Assembly (NCBI RefSeq): GCF_003259845.1
Contig: NZ_QLMJ01000026.1
Location: forward strand, 122,996 to 186,995
Length of the DNA: 64,000 nt
Origin: Actinoplanes lutulentus
Lineage (GTDB): Bacteria; Actinomycetota; Actinomycetes; Mycobacteriales; Micromonosporaceae
Direction of reading: 5' to 3'
A program made the position numbers and the translations under genes. Below are positions 28,985-36,691 of this stretch, in pieces; the stretch's first letter is position 1; each line of letters starts with the position of its first letter. The notes under the pieces are model-generated. The model saw nothing but the letters and a program-made list of their open reading frames with translations. It did no database searches and was not told where the DNA came from.

Positions 28985-30054
28985 CGGGCCACCGCCGCGT
29001 AGGCCCGCTCCAGCAGGTCCTCGTCCGGCCCGGCCAGGATGCCCGGCTTCGCCAGGCCATCCAGAACCACGAACCGCAAGGTCGCTGCCCGCGCCTTCTT
29101 GTCGACGCGCATCGCGGGCAACAGCTCGGTCCAGGCACTTCCTTCGTACGCCGTAGGAAGCCCCAGGGACTCGAGAACCGCTCGGTGCCGTGCCGCGGTC
29201 GCGTCGTCCAGCCGCCCGCTGAGCCGGCCCAGCTCAGCCGCGAAGATCATGCCCACCGAGACCGCGTGCCCGTGCTTCCAGGAGTACTTCTCCCGCCGCT
29301 CGATCGCGTGACCCAGCGTGTGCCCGTAGTTGAGGATCTCCCGCAGCCCGGACTCCTTGAGGTCGACGCCGACCACGTCCGCCTTCACCTGGATCTTGCG
29401 TTCGATCAGCTCGCGCAGCACGTCGCCGCGCGGGTCGAGCGCCCCCGCCGGGTCGGCCTCGACCAGTTCCAGGATCCGCGGGTCGGCGATGAACCCGCCC
29501 TTGACCACCTCGGCCAGACCCGCAGCCACGTCCTCGGCCGGCAGCGTGTCGAGCGCGTCCAGGTCACAGAGCACACCGGCCGGCGGGTGGAACGCGCCGA
29601 CCAGGTTCTTGCCGGCCGCGATGTTCACCCCGGTCTTGCCGCCGACGGCAGCGTCGACCATGCCGGCCACCGACGTCGCGACCGGCACCCAGCGCACACC
29701 CCGCAGCCAGGCCGCCGCGACGTACCCCGCCAGGTCCGTGGTGGCTCCGCCACCGACACCCACGACCACATCGGTACGCGTGAACCCGGCCGCACCCAGC
29801 TCGTCCCAGCAGCGGGCCGCCACCTCGATCGACTTGCCGCGCTCAGCGTCCGGCACCTCGATCGGCACCACGGTCACCGCGCCGGCCGCCTTGGCGACGG
29901 CCTCGGCACGGTCGCGCAGCGTCGGCGGATGCAGCACGGCCACCCGCGCCGCACCCTCGATCAGTGCGGGCAGCTCGTTCTCGAGTCCACGCCCGACGAT
30001 CACGTCATACGGACGGTCACCCGTCACCGGAATTCGCGTCACCACGGGCGTCAC
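28981..30054 (-). CDS. aroB: 3-dehydroquinate synthase
   Basis: Converts DAHP to 3-dehydroquinate using NAD and a divalent metal. The 357-residue product has GVGGGATTDLAGYVAAAWLRGVRWVPVATS (NAD-binding), VDAAVGGKTGVN, and the zinc ligands in ILNYGHTLGHAIE and KHGHAVSVGM. Start at GTG 30054. It is separated from aroK by an opposing gene, so aroB-aroQ-efp-nusB probably depend on a promoter in the 100-bp gap 30055-30154. Confidence 0.96.
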   Translation of the reverse strand: MTPVVTRIPVTGDRPYDVIVGRGLENELPALIEGAARVAVLHPPTLRDRAEAVAKAAGAVTVVPIEVPDAERGKSIEVAARCWDELGAAGFTRTDVVVGVGGGATTDLAGYVAAAWLRGVRWVPVATSVAGMVDAAVGGKTGVNIAAGKNLVGAFHPPAGVLCDLDALDTLPAEDVAAGLAEVVKGGFIADPRILELVEADPAGALDPRGDVLRELIERKIQVKADVVGVDLKESGLREILNYGHTLGHAIERREKYSWKHGHAVSVGMIFAAELGRLSGRLDDATAARHRAVLESLGLPTAYEGSAWTELLPAMRVDKKARAATLRFVVLDGLAKPGILAGPDEDLLERAYAAVAR

Positions 30055-30110
30055 CTTATCCGCGCGGTCCGGTCCGGCTATGCACCCACCATCGACATTC
30101 CACTCCTCGG

Positions 30111-30142
30111 ATGGGGTTATATACAGATAACCCCAAGAGGGT
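30111..30142 (+). promoter_or_regulatory. Overlapping inverted repeats at the promoter of the RHH-ClpN gene
   Basis: GGGGTTAT (30111-30118) and ATAACCCC (30125-30132) form an exact 8-bp inverted repeat. The second half-site also pairs with GGGTTA (30137-30142), giving three GGGTTA-type half-sites at 13-nt and 11-nt spacing, overlapping a TATATA that may be a -10. The site lies 13 bp before the start codon, as expected for an autorepressor operator. Confidence 0.6.
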
Positions 30143-30154
30143 TACAACGGTGGC

Positions 30155-30868
30155 ATGCCGAAAATCAACGTGTACCTCCCCGACGAGCTCGCCGACGCCG
30201 TCCGGGAGACCGGCCTGCCCGTCTCGCCGATCTGCCAGCGCGCCCTGGAGCATGCGGTCCGCCGGATCACCACGATCCGCCAGGCCGTGCTCAGCGACCT
30301 CGACCCGGACCGGCTCTCCGAGCGGCTGCCCAGCTTCACCGGCCGCCTGATCATCACGCTCACCCTCGCGGCCCGCCGCGCCCAGGAGGCCGGCGCCGCC
30401 ACGGTGACCACCGCCGACCTGCTGCACGGCCTGCTCGCCGAGAACCACAACCTGGGCGTGCAGATCCTCACCGCGATGGACGTGGCACCGGACTCACTGA
30501 CCGCGCCGTCCACCCCGGAGCCCGACAGCGGCGGCAGCGGACTGCGATTCAGCGCACCGGCCGCGGTCGCCCTGGAGCTGGCGGTCGGCGAGGCCATCGG
30601 ATTCGGTCACAACTACGTCGGCTGCGAGCACCTGCTCGTCGGTCTGGCCGCCGAACCGGACGGCTCAGCCGGCGAGCTCCTGCGCTCCCGGGCCGTCGAC
30701 GGCAAAGCCGCCCGCCGAGCGGTGGCCGCCGCCGTCGCCGGCTACGCCCACCTGCGCTCCACCGCCCCCGACCAGCAGGCCGCCCCAGCAGCCCTGCTCA
30801 CCGCCGTCCGAGCCGAGCTGACCCCCCTGATCGAACGCATCGAACGCCTGGAGAGCCGCCTCAACTAA
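30155..30868 (+). CDS. Ribbon-helix-helix / Clp N-terminal domain fusion protein
   Basis: A 237-residue protein. The first ~40 residues (PKINVYLPDELADAVRETG) resemble ribbon-helix-helix antitoxins, in which the short beta-strand binds DNA and the LPDELADAV helix follows. Residues ~60-205 contain two Clp R (ClpN) repeats: LTLAARRAQEAGAATVTTADLLHGLLAE and GEAIGFGHNYVGCEHLLVGLAAE, with RRAV after. The C-terminal ~35 residues form a possible coiled coil ending IERIERLESRLN. ClpN domains normally bind adaptors or substrates in ClpA/ClpC; here no AAA+ domain follows. The gene runs against the aro genes, overlapping aroK by 4 bp at the 3' end, with an inverted-repeat operator at its start. A DNA-binding autoregulator is likely; stress sensing via ClpN is inference. 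Confidence 0.75.
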   Translation: MPKINVYLPDELADAVRETGLPVSPICQRALEHAVRRITTIRQAVLSDLDPDRLSERLPSFTGRLIITLTLAARRAQEAGAATVTTADLLHGLLAENHNLGVQILTAMDVAPDSLTAPSTPEPDSGGSGLRFSAPAAVALELAVGEAIGFGHNYVGCEHLLVGLAAEPDGSAGELLRSRAVDGKAARRAVAAAVAGYAHLRSTAPDQQAAPAALLTAVRAELTPLIERIERLESRLN

Positions 30869-31365
30869 CGGAGCAGGCCGGTGATCTCGTCGGCCAGGTC
30901 GTCGGGTTCGCGGCCGTCCGTTGTCACGCTGTGCGTCGCCACCTCCAGGTAGAGCGGCTTGCGCTGCTCCATCAGGTGACGCAGGGTCGCTCGCGGGTTG
31001 ATGGCGAGCAGCGGCCGGCCCGAGCCCAGACCGACCCGTTTGATCGCGTCGGACAGGCCGACTTCGAGGAAGACGACTGTCTGGCCGGTGAGCAGTTTGC
31101 GCGTACCCTCGTCGAGGATTGCGCCGCCGCCGAGGGCGAGCACGCCCGCGAAGGTCTCCACGCACTCAGCCACGACCGCGCGCTCCTGCGCGCGGAAAAC
31201 GTCCTCGCCGTCATCGACGAAGATCTCCGGGATGGGCTTGCCGGCCCGCTCCTCGATGATCGTGTCGGTGTCGGCGAACGGTACGCCCAGCCGCGAAGCC
31301 AGCGCCGCGCCGACGGTGGTCTTGCCGGCGCCCATCACGCCGACCAGGACCACTGCCGGAGCCAT
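30865..31365 (-). CDS. aroK: Shikimate kinase
   Basis: Phosphorylates shikimate at the 3-hydroxyl. The 166-residue product has Walker A GVMGAGKTT (9-17), the shikimate-binding DTDTIIEERAGKPIPEIF, FRAQE, LGGGA and the lid Arg region GSGRPLL. It shares one base with the aroC stop, and its 3' end overlaps the convergent RHH-ClpN gene by 4 bp. Confidence 0.96.
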   Translation of the reverse strand: MAPAVVLVGVMGAGKTTVGAALASRLGVPFADTDTIIEERAGKPIPEIFVDDGEDVFRAQERAVVAECVETFAGVLALGGGAILDEGTRKLLTGQTVVFLEVGLSDAIKRVGLGSGRPLLAINPRATLRHLMEQRKPLYLEVATHSVTTDGREPDDLADEITGLLR

Positions 31366-32543
31366 CAGCGGATGACCAGGTTCTCGAGGTACGACGCGAG
31401 GTTGCGCTTGATCTCGGCGACCGAGTCGCCGCCGAACTTCTCGACGGCGGCCTCGGCCAGGACCAGCGCGACCATCGCCTCGGCGACCACCGCGCCGGCC
31501 GGCACCGCACAGACGTCGGAGCGCTGGTTGATCGCGGTGGCCGGCTCGCCGGTGACGATGTCGACGGTCTGCAGTGCCCGGTTCAGCGAGGAGATCGGCT
31601 TGAGCGCGGCACGGACCCGCAGCGGCTCACCGTTGGTGATGCCACCCTCCAGGCCGCCGGCCCGGTCGGTGATCCGCTTGACGCCGTCCGCGGTCGGGAC
31701 GATCTCGTCGTGCGCCACCGAGCCGCGCGACCGCGCCTGGGTGAAGCCGTCACCGATCTCGACGCCCTTGACCGACTGGATCGACATGAGCGCGGTGGCG
31801 AGGCGGGCGTCCAGCTTGCGGTCCCACTGCACGTGCGAGCCGAGGCCCGGCGGCACGTTGTAGGCCAGCACCTCGACGATGCCGCCGAGGGTGTCGGCGT
31901 CCTTCTTGGCGGCGTCGACCTCGGCCACCATCCGCTCGCTGGCCTCCGGGTCGAGGCAGCGCAGCGGGTCGGCGTCGATCCGGTCGAAGTCGTCCGGCGT
32001 GGGCAGGACGCCCGGTTTCGCGGCGACCGAGCCCAGCTCGATCACGTGCGAGACGATGTCGATGCCGAGCGCCTGCTTGATCAGCTGTTTGGCGACCACA
32101 CCGATGGCGACGCGGGCCGCGGTCTCCCGGGCGCTCGCACGCTCCAGGATCGGGCGGGCGTCGGTGTGACCGTATTTCTGCATGCCGGCCAGGTCGGCGT
32201 GGCCGGGACGCGGGCGGGTCAGCGCCTCGTTGCGGGCCTGCGAGGCGAGCAGGTCGGGGTCCACCGGGTCGGCGGACATGACCGTCTCCCACTTGGGCCA
32301 CTCGCTGTTGCCCACCCGCAGCGCGACCGGGCTGCCCTGCGTCACCCCGTGCCGGATGCCGCCGATGAGCTCTAGCTCGTCCTGCTCGAATTTCATCCGG
32401 GCGCCGCGTCCGTAACCCAGGCGGCGGCGCACGAGGTCGCGCATGATGTCCGCGCTCGTCACCTCCACCCCGGCGGGAACACCCTCCAGGAGCGCGACAA
32501 GAGCCGGACCATGCGATTCACCTGCGGTTAGCCAGCGCAACAC
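31365..32543 (-). CDS. aroC: Chorismate synthase
   Basis: Last step of the shikimate pathway; needs reduced FMN. The 392-residue product begins LRWLTAGESHGPALVALLEGVPAG and has RRLGYGRGARMKFEQDEL, RPGHADLAGMQKYGHTDARPILERASARETA, GSHVQWDRKLDARLATALMSIQSVKGVEIG and GGLEGGITNGEPLRVRAALKPISSL, all diagnostic. It starts at a GTG. A hairpin separates it from aroE upstream. Confidence 0.97.
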   Translation of the reverse strand: MLRWLTAGESHGPALVALLEGVPAGVEVTSADIMRDLVRRRLGYGRGARMKFEQDELELIGGIRHGVTQGSPVALRVGNSEWPKWETVMSADPVDPDLLASQARNEALTRPRPGHADLAGMQKYGHTDARPILERASARETAARVAIGVVAKQLIKQALGIDIVSHVIELGSVAAKPGVLPTPDDFDRIDADPLRCLDPEASERMVAEVDAAKKDADTLGGIVEVLAYNVPPGLGSHVQWDRKLDARLATALMSIQSVKGVEIGDGFTQARSRGSVAHDEIVPTADGVKRITDRAGGLEGGITNGEPLRVRAALKPISSLNRALQTVDIVTGEPATAINQRSDVCAVPAGAVVAEAMVALVLAEAAVEKFGGDSVAEIKRNLASYLENLVIR

Positions 32544-32568
32544 GGGAAACAGTCTGGCACGAACGCCT

Positions 32569-32591
32569 CGCTGCCCGGAATGCGGGCAGCG
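32569..32591 (-). terminator. Hairpin between aroE and aroC
   Basis: CGCTGCCCG and CGGGCAGCG form an exact 9-bp stem around a 5-nt loop, 20 bp past the aroE stop; no T-tract follows, so it may only attenuate read-through into aroC. Confidence 0.45.
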
Positions 32592-32610
32592 CCGTCCCGT
32601 TCTGCGGGAG

Positions 32611-33492
32611 TCAGCTGCGGGCTTTCTCCATCGCGGCCCGCATGGCGTCCTCGGGTGCCCGGCCGACCCCGGTGAACTGCTCGAACTGGCTCAGCGCCTG
32701 GGCCAGCAGCAGGTCCAGGCCGGAGTGGACGGTGACACCGGCCTTGATCGCCGAAGCGGCGAGCGGCGTGGGCCAGGGGTCGTAGATCGCGTCGAAGAAG
32801 ACACCGTCGTGGTGCCAGGTGACCTGATCGGCCAGCTCGTCGGCGGCGCCCTTGGGGACCGTGGAGATCACCGCGTCGGCGTCGAAGGCGATCGGCGCGT
32901 CGGCCCAGGCGACGCCCGAAAGCTTCAGGCCCAGCGCCACCGCGACCGGGTCGAGGACCTCGCGGGCCTCGGGCCGGCGGGTCACCACCCTCACCTGCTC
33001 CGCGCCGAGCTCGGACGCGGCGGCCAGCGCGGCGCGGGCGGTGCCGCCACCACCGAGCACGGTGATCCGCGGCGGCGCCACCTTGGCAGCGTGCCGGCCG
33101 CGGCTGACACCGACGCCGGCCTCACGCAGCACCCGGACCAGGCCACCCACGTCGGTGTTGTCGGCGTGCCAGGAGCCGTCCGGCTGGTGCACCAGCGTGT
33201 TCGCGACCCCGGCCGCGATGGCGACCGGGGTGGCCACCGCGGCGATCCGCAGCGCGGCCTCCTTGAGCGGCATGGTGAGCGACAGACCGGCCCACTCCGG
33301 GCCGAGGCCGGCCACCAGGTCGGGAAGCTCCGACTCGGCGCACTCGATCGCCTCGTAGGTCCAGCCGGACAACCCGGCCGCCGCGTACCCGGCATTGTGG
33401 ATCACCGGGGAGAGCGAGTGGGCGATCGGCTTACCGAGCACCGCGGCCTTGCGGGTGGTCGGGGTCTCGTTGTGGCTCAACACCCCGACCAC
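32611..33492 (-). CDS. aroE: Shikimate dehydrogenase
   Basis: NADPH-dependent reduction of 3-dehydroshikimate. The 293-residue protein has the substrate domain (AVLGKPIAHSLSPVIHNAGY, LSLTMPLKEAA with catalytic Lys, NTLV, NTDVGGL) and the nucleotide domain (VLGGGGTARAALAA). Both GTG 33492 and GTG 33483 are possible starts; no strong ribosome-binding site separates them. It is 13 bp downstream of the first mltG paralogue. Confidence 0.94.
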   Translation of the reverse strand: MVGVLSHNETPTTRKAAVLGKPIAHSLSPVIHNAGYAAAGLSGWTYEAIECAESELPDLVAGLGPEWAGLSLTMPLKEAALRIAAVATPVAIAAGVANTLVHQPDGSWHADNTDVGGLVRVLREAGVGVSRGRHAAKVAPPRITVLGGGGTARAALAAASELGAEQVRVVTRRPEAREVLDPVAVALGLKLSGVAWADAPIAFDADAVISTVPKGAADELADQVTWHHDGVFFDAIYDPWPTPLAASAIKAGVTVHSGLDLLLAQALSQFEQFTGVGRAPEDAMRAAMEKARS

Positions 33493-33505
33493 TGTACGGA
33501 ATCGC

Positions 33506-34681
33506 TCAACAGAGCTTGCTGATCCCGTTGTCGCAGGCCTTCTTCACGTTCTTGTCGTGCTCGGCGCTGGTCACCGCGAACGCCGACCGGCCGTCCTTGT
33601 CGACCGCCACGAAGAACAGCCACGGACCGGCGGCGGGCTTCATCGCGCCGGTCAGCGCGGCCCGGCCCGGGCTGTTGATCGGCCCGATCGGCAGACCCAC
33701 CACGATCTCCGTGTTGTACGGGTTCTTCGGGTCCTCCATCTCCTTCTTCAGAAGGTCGCCGGAGTGTTTCGGGTCCTTGCCGTTGAGTTCGAGCCAGTAG
33801 TTCGTGGTGACGTCGAACTGGAGCGTCATCTTCTCCTTGTAGGCCCGGTTGTACGCGACCCGCGACACCTTCGGCAGGTCGTCGGCGATGCCGGCCTCGG
33901 CCTGCGACAGCGACGCCACGATCAGCGCCTCGTACGGCGACACGGCCAGGCTCCTCTGCACGTCGTCGGCGAACCCGATCTCACCGGTGACCGTCAGGAA
34001 GTGGTCGACCATGGTCCGCAGCACCTGTTCGGCGTTGGCTTTCGGGTCGAACTCGTACGTGTCCGGGAAGAGGAAGCCCTCGGAGGTCTTGGAGACCTGC
34101 TTGCCGTCGGTCCGCTTGAACCACCAGTCCGGCACGCCGAGCGCCACCGGGTCCTTCGCGGCTTCCTCGAAGTCCTTCACCGGCAGGCCTGTCGCTTTCG
34201 CCAGCAGGTCGAACGTCTGCTTCGCGGTCTTGCCCTCAGGGATCGTCACGCCCTTGCTGAGCCGGGCTGCCGGGTCGAGCAGCAGCGCCACCGCTTCCTT
34301 GGCCGCCATCTGCTTGCGCAGGTTGTACGTCCCGGACTGGATGTTCTTGCTGCGCGGCTCGGCCTCGGCCGCGTTCGTGAACGCCTTGGTACTTTTCACG
34401 ACGTCGACCTTGACGAGCTCGTTGCCGATCTCGGTGAGCGACGCGTTCTTCGCGACGGTGACCTCGACGGGCTCCGCTCCGGCGCCGCTGTAGTCGGCGG
34501 CCACGAAGAAGCCGCGGACCTTGGTGTACCCGAAGTACACCCCGCCGCCCAGGCCTGCCAGCAGCAGGAACGTCATGAGCAGAGCGATCGCCGATTTCCC
34601 ACCGCCCTTACCGGCACGGTGGCGGCGCGGTTTGCTCCGCTCGGCGTCCTCATCGAACGCCACATCAAGTTCGTCGATCAC
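33506..34681 (-). CDS. mltG: Endolytic murein transglycosylase MltG, paralogue 1
   Basis: Membrane-anchored lytic transglycosylase (YceG-like) that cuts nascent glycan strands. Of 391 residues, 1-30 are basic and cytoplasmic, about 31-51 form one membrane helix (ALLMTFLLLAGLGGGVYFGY), then an extracytoplasmic LysM-like region and the catalytic domain with SEGFLFPDTYEFDP, ASLSQAEAG (the last Glu aligns with the catalytic Glu of the family's ASIVEKE motif), YNRAYK, NYWLELNGKDPKHSG, NPYNTEIVVGLPIGPINSPGRAAL. Ends in a Cys (ISKLC). Colinear with the neighbouring paralogue 2 over its whole length. A 277-bp gap with a terminator hairpin separates them, so it likely has its own promoter. Confidence 0.9.
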   Translation of the reverse strand: MIDELDVAFDEDAERSKPRRHRAGKGGGKSAIALLMTFLLLAGLGGGVYFGYTKVRGFFVAADYSGAGAEPVEVTVAKNASLTEIGNELVKVDVVKSTKAFTNAAEAEPRSKNIQSGTYNLRKQMAAKEAVALLLDPAARLSKGVTIPEGKTAKQTFDLLAKATGLPVKDFEEAAKDPVALGVPDWWFKRTDGKQVSKTSEGFLFPDTYEFDPKANAEQVLRTMVDHFLTVTGEIGFADDVQRSLAVSPYEALIVASLSQAEAGIADDLPKVSRVAYNRAYKEKMTLQFDVTTNYWLELNGKDPKHSGDLLKKEMEDPKNPYNTEIVVGLPIGPINSPGRAALTGAMKPAAGPWLFFVAVDKDGRSAFAVTSAEHDKNVKKACDNGISKLC

Positions 34682-34910
34682 GTCGTCCGCCTCCGCTGCC
34701 CGTCCCAGCCGGCACCACCGCGTTCCCCGGCGGCGTTCACCGGCGCAAGCCAGTGACCACGGTCAAGGCGCGGCACTGAGGCGCACCATACCCACATCGA
34801 TGCCCTGCCGCCCACCCCAGCGACCCTCCGCTCACCCGACCGTCACGCTCCGTTTCCGGAAATCACCCGAAGCACGCTTGCCTAACGCAGCGGGAGCGCT
34901 CGCGAAACGC

Positions 34911-34944
34911 CGCGACCGCCGGGCATCGTGCTCCGGCGGTCGCG
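34911..34944 (-). terminator. Hairpin terminator between the two mltG paralogues
   Basis: CGCGACCGCCGG (34911-34922) and CCGGCGGTCGCG (34933-34944) form an exact 12-bp stem around a 10-nt loop, 14 bp past the stop of paralogue 2. No T-tract. The rest of the gap (34682-34910) shows no feature I can name beyond presumably the promoter of paralogue 1. Confidence 0.65.
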
Positions 34945-34958
34945 TTGAGTGATCATGC

Positions 34959-36140
34959 TCAGCAGATCGGGATGCCGTTCTCGCAGGCCTTCTCGATGTT
35001 CTTCTCGTGGTCGGCGAAGGTCTTGCCGTACGCCATGGCGCCCTTGTCGTTGACCGTCACGAAGAAGTAGTAGTCACTCTTCTTCGGGTTCATCGCCCCA
35101 CGCAGCGCCACGTCACCCGGGTTGCTGATCGGGCCGACCGCCATGCCCTTGACGTCGTAGTTGTACGGGTTCTTCGGGTCGTGCAGCTCCGAGGCGAGCA
35201 GCTTCTCCGAGGACTTCGCCTCCTTGCCGGTCAGCCGCAGCCAGTAGTTGACAGTGCTGTCCAGCTGCAGGCACTCACAGGGGAAGTTCCCGGTGTACGC
35301 CCGGTTGTAGAGCACCCGCGCGACCGGGCCCATGTCCTCGTCCAGCAGCGCCTCGACCTGCGCGATCGACGCCGCGACCAGAGCCTCGTACGGCGAGATG
35401 TTGAGCTTCGCCGCGACCGTTTCCGGGAAGTTCAGCTCGGTCATCTCGGTGTTGAAGTTCGCCACGACCTTCTTGAGCACATCGGTCGCCGTGGCGTCCT
35501 TGGCGATCTCGTACGTCGCCGGGTACAGGAAGCCCTCGATGTTCGTCTTGTCGATCTTCTTGCCGTCGCCGCGCTTGAACCAGAGCGACGGCACACCGAG
35601 CGCCGCCGGGTCCTTGCCGGCTTTCTTGAACTCGTCGACCGAGATGCCGGTGGCCTTCGCCAGCCGGTCGTAGACCTGGAGGTACGTGAGACCCTCCGGC
35701 AACGTCACCCGGTGCACGTTCAGGTTCTTCAGATCGAGCAGCCACGTCAGCGCGTCGGCGGCCTTCATCTCCTTCTTCAGGAGATACGATCCGACCTGAA
35801 TGTTCTTGCTGTCGGAATTGTCCTTGGCGGCGTTGATGAAGGCCGCCTGGCTCTTCACCACACCCTCCCGGTACAGGGAGTCGGCGATCGCGGTCGCGGA
35901 GTCCCCGGACTTGACCTCGACGACGGCCTCACCCTTGCCGGGGCCGTCGAAATCAGCCGCGGTAAAGAAGCCCTTCGCCTTGTCATAGCCGTACCAGAGG
36001 CCGCCACCGAGGACGCCGAAGAGCAGCAGGACCATGAAAAGGGCGGCAAAGGTCCGGCCGCCGCCCTCCTTGCGGCGATGTCGCCATCGCCCCGGGTCCG
36101 CGTTCTGCTCGAAACTGAGATCAAGCTGCTCGTCGATCAA
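34959..36140 (-). CDS. mltG: Endolytic murein transglycosylase MltG, paralogue 2
   Basis: Same architecture as its downstream neighbour: 393 residues, basic N-terminus, one membrane helix (about 32-51, LFMVLLLFGVLGGGLWYGY), LysM-like segment (VVEVKSGDSATAIADSLYREGVV), catalytic region with IEGFLYPATYEI, ASIAQVEALLDEDMG (candidate catalytic Glu at the end of ASIAQVE), YNRAY, LQLDSTVNYWL, NPYNYDVKGMAVGPISNPGDVAL. It carries an extra Cys pair in NFPCECLQ compared with paralogue 1, plus the shared C-terminal Cys. It directly abuts ruvX, the standard actinobacterial position, so this is probably the ancestral copy. Confidence 0.92.
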   Translation of the reverse strand: MIDEQLDLSFEQNADPGRWRHRRKEGGGRTFAALFMVLLLFGVLGGGLWYGYDKAKGFFTAADFDGPGKGEAVVEVKSGDSATAIADSLYREGVVKSQAAFINAAKDNSDSKNIQVGSYLLKKEMKAADALTWLLDLKNLNVHRVTLPEGLTYLQVYDRLAKATGISVDEFKKAGKDPAALGVPSLWFKRGDGKKIDKTNIEGFLYPATYEIAKDATATDVLKKVVANFNTEMTELNFPETVAAKLNISPYEALVAASIAQVEALLDEDMGPVARVLYNRAYTGNFPCECLQLDSTVNYWLRLTGKEAKSSEKLLASELHDPKNPYNYDVKGMAVGPISNPGDVALRGAMNPKKSDYYFFVTVNDKGAMAYGKTFADHEKNIEKACENGIPIC

Positions 36141-36602
36141 TTAGCTCTGCCTCCGCCGGGCGTCCAGCCAGCCTTGCAGGATCTCGACAGCGGCCGCCTG
36201 GTCCACGACCGCACGTTGACGCCGGCCTTTCACGCCCCGCTCGGACAGCCTACGACTGGCGACGACGGTGGACATGCGCTCATCGGTCAACACGATCGGC
36301 ACCGGCGCGATGACCGCGCCGAGCCGTTCCGTGTACGCGCGGATGTGGCCGGCCGCCACACCCTCGCGCCCGTTCAGAGCGACCGGGAGCCCGACGACGA
36401 CCTCGATCGCCTCGAACTCCTCGATCAGCCCCGCGAGCTCCTTCATGTCCGCCGGAACACCGTCCGCGCCAGTCACCTGGTCACGTGCGACGGTTTTCAC
36501 CGGACTGGCCAGGATGCCGTCGGGATCGCACCTCGCGACCCCGACACGCACCTGTCCCACGTCCACGCCAAGGCGTACGCCTCGAACGAAGCGCTGCGTC
36601 AC
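36141..36602 (-). CDS. ruvX: Putative pre-16S rRNA nuclease / Holliday junction resolvase-like RuvX (YqgF)
   Basis: RNase H-fold nuclease of 153 residues. Seen: GVRLGVDVGQVRVGVARCDPDG (first acidic site), IEVVVGLPVALNGREG, PIVLTDERMSTVVASRRL (acidic residues), VDQAAAVEILQGWLD. I chose GTG 36602 (TQRFVRGVRLG) with AGGGTGA upstream; a longer TTG-start frame to 36638 is possible. E. coli YqgF acts in 16S rRNA 5' processing. Lies between alaS and mltG as in other actinobacteria. Confidence 0.92.
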   Translation of the reverse strand: MTQRFVRGVRLGVDVGQVRVGVARCDPDGILASPVKTVARDQVTGADGVPADMKELAGLIEEFEAIEVVVGLPVALNGREGVAAGHIRAYTERLGAVIAPVPIVLTDERMSTVVASRRLSERGVKGRRQRAVVDQAAAVEILQGWLDARRRQS

Positions 36603-36691
36603 GCCATCACCCTGCACAGCAGCAACACGCGCCTCCAAGTCCCGATCAAGCTACGACGCGAAGAGTAGCCACCGATCGGTCGCGGCCGCTA

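Noticed and set aside
28267..31863. Nearly 1200-codon + strand open frame across efp to aroC
   Set aside because: Antisense shadow of well-supported aro genes and out of frame with the RHH-ClpN gene.
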